Shown here: piece by piece, positions 59,153 to 64,000 of the stretch
Numbering within the stretch: position 1 is the stretch's first letter
Layout: every line of letters begins with the position of its first letter
Assembly: GCA_947305245.1 (NCBI GenBank)
Contig: CAMZDG010000011.1
Coordinates: forward strand, 31,626 to 95,625
Length of the DNA: 64,000 bases
Source: an uncultured Lachnospiraceae bacterium
GTDB lineage: Bacteria; Bacillota; Clostridia; Lachnospirales; Lachnospiraceae
Direction: 5' to 3'
Notes under the pieces: model-generated
Told to the model about the DNA's origin: nothing
Seen by the model: only the letters and a program-made list of their open reading frames with translations
The model's database searches: none
Program-made: the position numbers and the translations under genes

Positions 59153-59638
59153 ATGGCGATTCGTAACATCAGAGAAATGGGAGATCCCATCCTGGAAAAA
59201 ACCTGCAAGGAAGTAAAGGAGATGACGCCCAGAGTCCGCGAGCTGATCGAGGACATGCTGGATACCATGTATGAGGCGAACGGCGTAGGCCTTGCGGCGC
59301 CGCAGGTCGGTATCTTAAAGCGCATTGTGGTCATTGACGTGACGGGAGAGGATCCGTACGTGCTGATCAATCCCAAGATCCTGGAAACCTCCGGCGAGCA
59401 GTGTGGTCCGGAAGGGTGCTTAAGCGTGCCCGGCAAGAGCGGCATTGTGACCAGGCCGAATTACGTGAAGGCACAGGCGCTGGACGTGAACATGCGTCCT
59501 TATGAAATTGAAGGAGAAGAGCTCCTGGCCCGCGCCATCTGTCATGAGTTGGATCACTTGGACGGACACCTTTACGTGGAGAAGGTAGAGGGCGAATTGC
59601 AGGACGTTGTGCCGCCCGCGGAAGCCGAGGAGGCATAG
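59153..59638 (+). CDS. def: Peptide deformylase
   Basis: 161 residues from ATG 59153 (AAAGGA upstream); the frame extends to 59030 through the palindromic leader without a ribosome site. The three metal-site motifs are exact: GVGLAAPQVG (about 42-51), EGCLSVP (about 88-94, Cys ligand) and CHELDHLDG (about 130-138, two His and Glu). It removes the formyl group from new proteins. Followed by fmt, its functional counterpart. Confidence 0.97.
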   Translation: MAIRNIREMGDPILEKTCKEVKEMTPRVRELIEDMLDTMYEANGVGLAAPQVGILKRIVVIDVTGEDPYVLINPKILETSGEQCGPEGCLSVPGKSGIVTRPNYVKAQALDVNMRPYEIEGEELLARAICHELDHLDGHLYVEKVEGELQDVVPPAEAEEA

Positions 59639-59706
59639 CTTGAAATGCGACTTCGCAGCGTAAGGCGCGGCGTGTACATAAGCCTAGACGAAAAGAGGGA
59701 ATTGGA

Positions 59707-60642
59707 TTGAAGATTGTATTTATGGGAACGCCGGAGTATGCGGCGGCATCCTTGGAGGCCGTGATCTTGTCCGGGAGGGAAGTGACTTTGGTGGTCACGC
59801 AGCCGGATAAGCCCAAGGGAAGAAGCGGAGAATTGATCCCTTCCCCCGTGAAGCAATGTGCCATAAAGCATGGCATTCCGGTTTTTCAGCCGGAGCGGAT
59901 CAAGCGGGCCGAGGCAGTGGAACAATTAAAACAGTATGAGGCGGACCTGTTCGTCGTTGCGGCCTTTGGACAGATATTGTCACAGGAAATCCTGGACATG
60001 CCGAGGTTTGGAAGCATCAACGTGCATGCGTCGCTGCTCCCGAAGTATCGCGGCGCTTCTCCGATCCAGCGCGTGTTGCTTGACGGGGAAAAGAAAACAG
60101 GGATCACCATTATGCAGATGGATGCCGGGATTGACACCGGAGACATTTTGTATCAAAGAGAGCTCGAGATCGCGCCCGATGATAATTTTGAGACCCTGCA
60201 TGATAAGCTGGCCGTCTTGGGCGGAGAAGCCTTGGCCGAGGCTTTGGATCTCCTGGAGGAAGGAAAGCTGGTCCGCGCGAAGCAGGATGACAGTCAGAGC
60301 TGTTATGCGCCCTTGATCACAAAGGAAATGGGAAGGCTGGATTTCACGAAGGATGCAGTCTCCCTGGATCGTCAGATCCGTGCCATGACGCCTTGGCCCA
60401 GCGCCTTTACGAAATGGAACGGAAAGCAGATGAAGATATGGAAGGCTTCTCCCGTGGGAGATTTCGGAAGGAATGCGGCGGCGGGAGAGGTGACGGAGGT
60501 CACGAAGGATTCCTTCAGCGTAGCCACCGGAGACGGGGAGCTTTGCGTGGAGGAGCTTCAGCTGGAAGGGAAAAAGCGCATGAGCAGTCATGATTTCCTT
60601 CTTGGCATCAAGTTAAAACCCGGTGACAGGCTGGGAGAATAG
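59707..60642 (+). CDS. fmt: Methionyl-tRNA formyltransferase
   Basis: 311 residues from TTG 59707 (GAGGGA upstream), reading KIVFMGTPEYAAASLEAVI. Formyl-folate site VVAAFGQILSQEILDMPRFG (about 79-98) and the loop NVHASLLPKYRGASPIQR (about 104-121, with catalytic N-x-H), then MQMDAGIDTGDI (Asp near 143). The C-terminal tRNA-binding domain has TPWPSAFTKWNGKQMKIWKA. It formylates the initiator Met-tRNA. A TTG start is rare but no ATG is near. Confidence 0.96.
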   Translation: MKIVFMGTPEYAAASLEAVILSGREVTLVVTQPDKPKGRSGELIPSPVKQCAIKHGIPVFQPERIKRAEAVEQLKQYEADLFVVAAFGQILSQEILDMPRFGSINVHASLLPKYRGASPIQRVLLDGEKKTGITIMQMDAGIDTGDILYQRELEIAPDDNFETLHDKLAVLGGEALAEALDLLEEGKLVRAKQDDSQSCYAPLITKEMGRLDFTKDAVSLDRQIRAMTPWPSAFTKWNGKQMKIWKASPVGDFGRNAAAGEVTEVTKDSFSVATGDGELCVEELQLEGKKRMSSHDFLLGIKLKPGDRLGE

Positions 60643-60681
60643 AAAGGGAGCTGCCGTGAGGCGGCAAGTGAAGGAGTATCG

Positions 60682-62091
60682 ATGGAAAACGTGAGGGAGA
60701 TCGTGCTGGATACGCTGCTTGCCCTGGAAAGGGACGAGGACGTATCTCACCGATTGATCGGAAACGTGTTGAATAAATATGATTATCTGGACGTCAAGGA
60801 AAAGCGCTTTCTCAAACGTGTGACGGAAGGAACGCTGGAACACCGGTTGGAGATCGATTATTATCTGGATCAATATTCCGGCACGCCCGTCCGAAAGATG
60901 AAGCCGCTGATCCGCTGCCTTATGCGCATGAGCGTCTACCAGATCCTTTATATGGATGCGGTTCCGGACAGCGCGGCGTGCAATGAGGCCTGCAAATTGG
61001 CGGAGCGCAGGAAGTTCCACAATTTGAAGGGCTTTGTCAATGCAGTGCTTCGAAGGATCTCCCGGGAGAAGGATGCACTTCCCCTGCCTGATCGGGAGAA
61101 GGACCTGCTATCTTATCTTTGCGTGAAATACTCCATGCCGGAGCTGATCACAAAGGAATGGCTCGCCTCGTATGGCATGCCTATGACGGAGCGGATCCTT
61201 TCGGGACTTTTGGAGATCCATCCGGTCTCCCTTCGCATTTCGGAGCTTTTATCCGAAGAGGAGGCAGAAAGGCTGAAAAAACGACTCGAGGAGAGCGGGG
61301 CGAAGATCGAGGAAAGCCCCTGTGATCCGAGAGTGCTCCTTGCGCGGGAGCTCGAGGGGGCGGAGAGCCTTCAGGACTTTCGGGAGGGCAGGCTTACCGT
61401 ACAGGACGTGAGCAGCGTGCTGGCGGTCAAGGCGGCCGGGATCCGTGAGGGTGATCTCGTGATCGATGCCTGCGCGGCGCCGGGAGGAAAGAGCATTCTG
61501 GCTTCGGAACTCGTCGGTGAGACGGGAAAAGTCGTTTGCGGCGACGTATCGCAGGGAAAGACAGATAAGATTGAAGAAAACTTGGTTCGAATGAACCGAA
61601 ATAACATAGAAATCCATGTCTGGGACGCAAGGAACCCCAGGGAAGAGTTGATCGGAAAAGCCGACGTGCTTCTTTTGGACGTTCCGTGCTCGGGACTTGG
61701 CGTGACCGGAAAGAAGCGTGACATCAAGTATCATGTGACGCAAGAAGGCTATGAAAGCCTGGAAAAGTTGCAAAAGGAGATCCTGACCGGGGCCTGGCGC
61801 TACGTAAGGCCGGGCGGCATCCTGCTCTACAGCACCTGCACCATTCGCGGCGGAGAGAATCGGGACGCGGTGAAATGGATCCTGGAACACCTTCCCTTTG
61901 AGCCGGTGCCACTTAAGGAGCTACCTGCGGCCGTCAGCGAGGGCGTTTTAGCGGAGAAGGCTGCATGGCAGGGGGAAAAGGGAGAGTGGGAGTGCAGCCT
62001 TGCACAGCTTTTGCCCGGCGTCTTGCCCGCGGATGGATTTTTCTTTGCAAAGTTTAGGAGAAAGACGGATGCCAACCTTGGAGAGGAATGA
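60682..62091 (+). CDS. rsmB: 16S rRNA m5C967 methyltransferase
   Basis: 469 residues, AAGGAG upstream. Residues 1-140 are a NusB-like RNA-binding domain (VLDTLLALERDEDVSHRLIG). The methyltransferase domain has DACAAPGGKSILASEL (about 258-273), LLLDVPCSGLGVTGKK (about 331, motif IV Cys) and LLYSTCTIRGGEN (about 381, catalytic motif VI Cys). It methylates C967 of 16S rRNA. The last 23 bases overlap the start of rlmN. Confidence 0.95.
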   Translation: MENVREIVLDTLLALERDEDVSHRLIGNVLNKYDYLDVKEKRFLKRVTEGTLEHRLEIDYYLDQYSGTPVRKMKPLIRCLMRMSVYQILYMDAVPDSAACNEACKLAERRKFHNLKGFVNAVLRRISREKDALPLPDREKDLLSYLCVKYSMPELITKEWLASYGMPMTERILSGLLEIHPVSLRISELLSEEEAERLKKRLEESGAKIEESPCDPRVLLARELEGAESLQDFREGRLTVQDVSSVLAVKAAGIREGDLVIDACAAPGGKSILASELVGETGKVVCGDVSQGKTDKIEENLVRMNRNNIEIHVWDARNPREELIGKADVLLLDVPCSGLGVTGKKRDIKYHVTQEGYESLEKLQKEILTGAWRYVRPGGILLYSTCTIRGGENRDAVKWILEHLPFEPVPLKELPAAVSEGVLAEKAAWQGEKGEWECSLAQLLPGVLPADGFFFAKFRRKTDANLGEE

Positions 62092-63151
62092 AAAGGAGAA
62101 GATCGATCTCAAATCCCTGACGCTTCCGGAGCTTCAGGAAGTGCTGACGGGCATGGGGGAGAAGGCATTTCGCGCGAAACAGCTCTATCAGTGGATGCAC
62201 GAGAAGCTGGCGGGAACCTATGAGGAGATGTCTAATCTTCCGGTGTCTCTCAGGGAAAAGCTGCGGGAGAATTTCTGGTATTGCTCCCTGGAGATCGTGC
62301 AAGTACAGGAATCAAAGCTGGACGGAACGAGAAAGTATCTGTTTGCCCTTCGCGACGGTAACGTGGTGGAGAGCGTCTGGATGAAATATAAACATGGGAA
62401 TAGCGTCTGTATCTCGTCCCAGGTGGGCTGTCGCATGGGATGCCGATTTTGTGCCTCCACCTTGGACGGGCTCGAGAGGAATCTCACGCCCTCGGAGATG
62501 CTGGAGCAGATTTATGCCATTACGAAGCATACCGGAGAGCGTGTGAGCAACGTGGTGGTGATGGGGACGGGCGAACCCTTGGATAATTATGATAATCTGC
62601 TCAGATTTTTGCATCTGCTCACGGATGAGAATGGTCTAAACGTCAGCCAACGCAACGTGACGGTGTCCACCTGCGGACTGGTGCCGCAGATGAAGCGGCT
62701 TGCCGAGGAGGGACTGCAGATCACGCTGGCGCTGAGCCTTCATGCCTCAAATGACGAAAAGAGAAGGAAACTCATGCCCATCGCCAATCGGTATTCCATC
62801 CAAGAACTGATGGAGGCAGTCGAGTACTATTTTCAGAAGACAGGCAGGCGGATCACCTTTGAATATAGCCTTGTGGGTAACGTAAATGACTCGGACGAGG
62901 ATGCGGCGGAGCTCTCGAAACTGGCGGGGCGGACCTGCTGCCACGTCAATCTGATCCCGGTCAATCCCATCAAAGAGCGGGATTACGTTCAGTCTGAGGC
63001 GAAAAGAGTGCTTGCTTTTAAAAATAAACTTGAAAGAAATAAAATAAATGTTACAATTAGAAGGGAAATGGGCCGTGACATTGACGGTGCCTGCGGACAG
63101 CTAAGAAGAAAGCATCTTGGCGAGATGCATCAAAATGAGTCCGAGGCGTGA
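62069..63151 (+). CDS. rlmN: 23S rRNA A2503 / tRNA A37 methyltransferase (radical SAM)
   Basis: 360 residues from ATG 62069 (AGGAGAAAG upstream, inside rsmB). N-terminal RNA-binding helix bundle (LPELQEVLTGMGEKAFRAKQ), then the radical-SAM cluster CRMGCRFCAS (C-x3-C-x2-C, about 122-131), the helper VVMGTGEPLDNYDN (about 165-178), STCGLVPQM, and the C-terminal methyl-carrying cysteine in DIDGACGQLRRKH (about 338-350). It forms 2-methyladenosine with RlmN chemistry. The second Cys rules out Cfr-like drug resistance only weakly, but the overall form is RlmN. Confidence 0.95.
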   Translation: MPTLERNEKEKIDLKSLTLPELQEVLTGMGEKAFRAKQLYQWMHEKLAGTYEEMSNLPVSLREKLRENFWYCSLEIVQVQESKLDGTRKYLFALRDGNVVESVWMKYKHGNSVCISSQVGCRMGCRFCASTLDGLERNLTPSEMLEQIYAITKHTGERVSNVVVMGTGEPLDNYDNLLRFLHLLTDENGLNVSQRNVTVSTCGLVPQMKRLAEEGLQITLALSLHASNDEKRRKLMPIANRYSIQELMEAVEYYFQKTGRRITFEYSLVGNVNDSDEDAAELSKLAGRTCCHVNLIPVNPIKERDYVQSEAKRVLAFKNKLERNKINVTIRREMGRDIDGACGQLRRKHLGEMHQNESEA

Positions 63152-63195
63152 CGAGAAGGAACCATTTCATTGGAAGGTACGGGAGGAACATAGGG

Positions 63196-63930
63196 GTGCT
63201 TAAGGCATTTTCCCTGACCGACGTCGGGAGGAAAAGACAACTGAATGAAGATTTCGTCTGCGCGAAGACGGAGCAGGTCGGAAAACTGCCGAATTTCTTT
63301 GTGGTCGCAGACGGAATGGGCGGACATAAGGCCGGCGACCGCGCCTCGAAGGAGACCGTGGAGCTCATGTTGGATTCGCTGAAGACGGATCCGAGCGAAA
63401 ATGTGAAGGACAGCCTGGGGGATGCCCTGACGGCCGCAAACTTAAAGGTATGGCAGGATGCCAGCGGATCGGCTGAGCTGGAAGGCATGGGCACGACCGT
63501 GGTCGCTGCATCCATTCTTGAGAATAAGCTCTGCGCCATGAACGTGGGCGACAGCAGACTATACTTGATCACTGACGGAAAGATCCGTCAGATCACCGTG
63601 GATCATTCCCTTGTGGAAGAGATGGTGAGAAAGGGCGTACTTGCAAGAGAAAGAGCGCGCAACCATCCGAAGAAGAACATCATCACCCGGGCCGTAGGCG
63701 TTGGACCAGTGGTGGAGCCTGACTTTTTTGAGGTGGAATTGAAGGCGGGGGACAAAGTACTGATGTGCTCTGACGGCCTCAGCAACATGCTGGAGGACGG
63801 AGAGCTCCTTACGATCGTCGACAGCGTGGGAGACTTGGAGGAAAAGACCAAACTCCTGGTGGATGCTGCCAATGAGAAAGGCGGAAAGGACAATATTTCC
63901 GTGATCCTGATCGAAATCCTCGCAGAATAG
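63196..63930 (+). CDS. stp: PP2C-type serine/threonine phosphatase
   Basis: 244 residues from GTG 63196 (GGGAGG upstream; ATG 63148 lies before it). PPM metal motifs: LTDVGRKRQLNEDF (N-E-D, residues 7-20), FVVADGMGGHKAGDRAS (about 37-53), MNVGDSRLYLI (about 117), LMCSDGLSNML (about 194) and GGKDNISVILIEI at the end. It removes phosphate from proteins phosphorylated by PrkC, whose gene follows after 16 bases, as in Bacillus prpC-prkC. Confidence 0.95.
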   Translation: MLKAFSLTDVGRKRQLNEDFVCAKTEQVGKLPNFFVVADGMGGHKAGDRASKETVELMLDSLKTDPSENVKDSLGDALTAANLKVWQDASGSAELEGMGTTVVAASILENKLCAMNVGDSRLYLITDGKIRQITVDHSLVEEMVRKGVLARERARNHPKKNIITRAVGVGPVVEPDFFEVELKAGDKVLMCSDGLSNMLEDGELLTIVDSVGDLEEKTKLLVDAANEKGGKDNISVILIEILAE

Positions 63931-63946
63931 TTTTTGGAGAAGAAGT

Positions 63947-64000
63947 ATGGTTAAGATAGGTATGATGATCGGTAACCGATATGAGATCTTGGAAAAGATC
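63947..64000 (+). CDS. prkC: Serine/threonine kinase PrkC, first 18 codons (cut by window end)
   Basis: ATG 63947 with TTGGAG upstream reads MVKIGMMIGNRYEILEKI, the usual start of Hanks-type PASTA kinases just before their G-rich ATP loop. Only this part is visible. The pairing with stp and the conserved order after rlmN support the call. Confidence 0.85.
   Translation, partial: MVKIGMMIGNRYEILEKI

Noticed and set aside
62069..63151. Cfr-type antibiotic resistance methyltransferase
   Set aside because: Position between rsmB and stp and the full RlmN motif set indicate the housekeeping enzyme.

Overview
The window looks like a chromosome segment from a Lachnospiraceae-type Clostridium (Firmicutes). 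The basis is the housekeeping order murE-priA-def-fmt-rsmB-rlmN-stp-prkC, strong AGGAGG ribosome sites, sigma-A promoters of the TTGACA-N17-TATAAT type, indolepyruvate:ferredoxin oxidoreductase genes, and small-protein and Rpn-nuclease families common in that group. Species cannot be named from the sequence alone. Almost every gene is on the + strand. The exceptions are a tRNA-Gly and a 31-residue toxin-like gene.

Positions 1-31,000 are accessory DNA that reads as a defence and stress island. In order it holds: the C-terminal end of a type I restriction HsdR subunit; DUF3800-like and DUF6414 genes; a macro-domain gene; a NERD/zinc-finger gene followed by two short double-glycine peptides; a WYL regulator; and a CoiA-like zinc-finger protein. 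At 8.76 kb a consensus promoter drives a leader that looks like a cyclic-di-GMP-I (GEMM) riboswitch ending in an intrinsic terminator. Behind it lies a tightly packed, visibly A/T-rich operon: small HTH protein, 1076-residue protein of unknown family, 1720-residue DEAD/DUF1998 helicase, NERD-SF1 helicase, then a HEPN-like protein. Its architecture resembles Druantia-type helicase defence, here apparently under second-messenger riboswitch control. Further on are a uracil-DNA-glycosylase-like protein, an HD hydrolase, an HNH nuclease with a methyltransferase, a GNAT gene bounded by a 75-bp duplication, a RiPP-precursor-like peptide, three related small acidic proteins, a PHP phosphatase, a holin-like type I toxin with a candidate antisense RNA, and an Rpn nuclease.

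Positions 31,000-45,000 are mixed accessory and metabolic genes: an orphan cobI, a Nudix hydrolase, a PadR regulator with DUF2812 and membrane-anchored partners, an Lsa-like ABC-F resistance gene behind a leader-peptide attenuator, a CPBP protease, an ABC exporter fused to a cyclic-nucleotide-binding domain, a large lipoprotein, a methyltransferase, and an SMI1/KNR4 plus membrane-protein pair.

Positions 45,000-64,000 are core genome: tRNA-Gly(CCC); iorA-iorB with a phenylacetate-CoA-ligase-family gene; and a DUF5348 gene. A glmS self-cleaving ribozyme follows, sitting not in front of glmS but in front of a left-handed beta-helix protein, nagB and glmM, so GlcN6P may feed back on an amino-sugar operon. 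Next come an AMP-forming acyl-CoA synthetase, tRNA-Leu(CAG), and the murE-to-prkC run, where the def leader is unusually palindromic. The window ends 18 codons into prkC.
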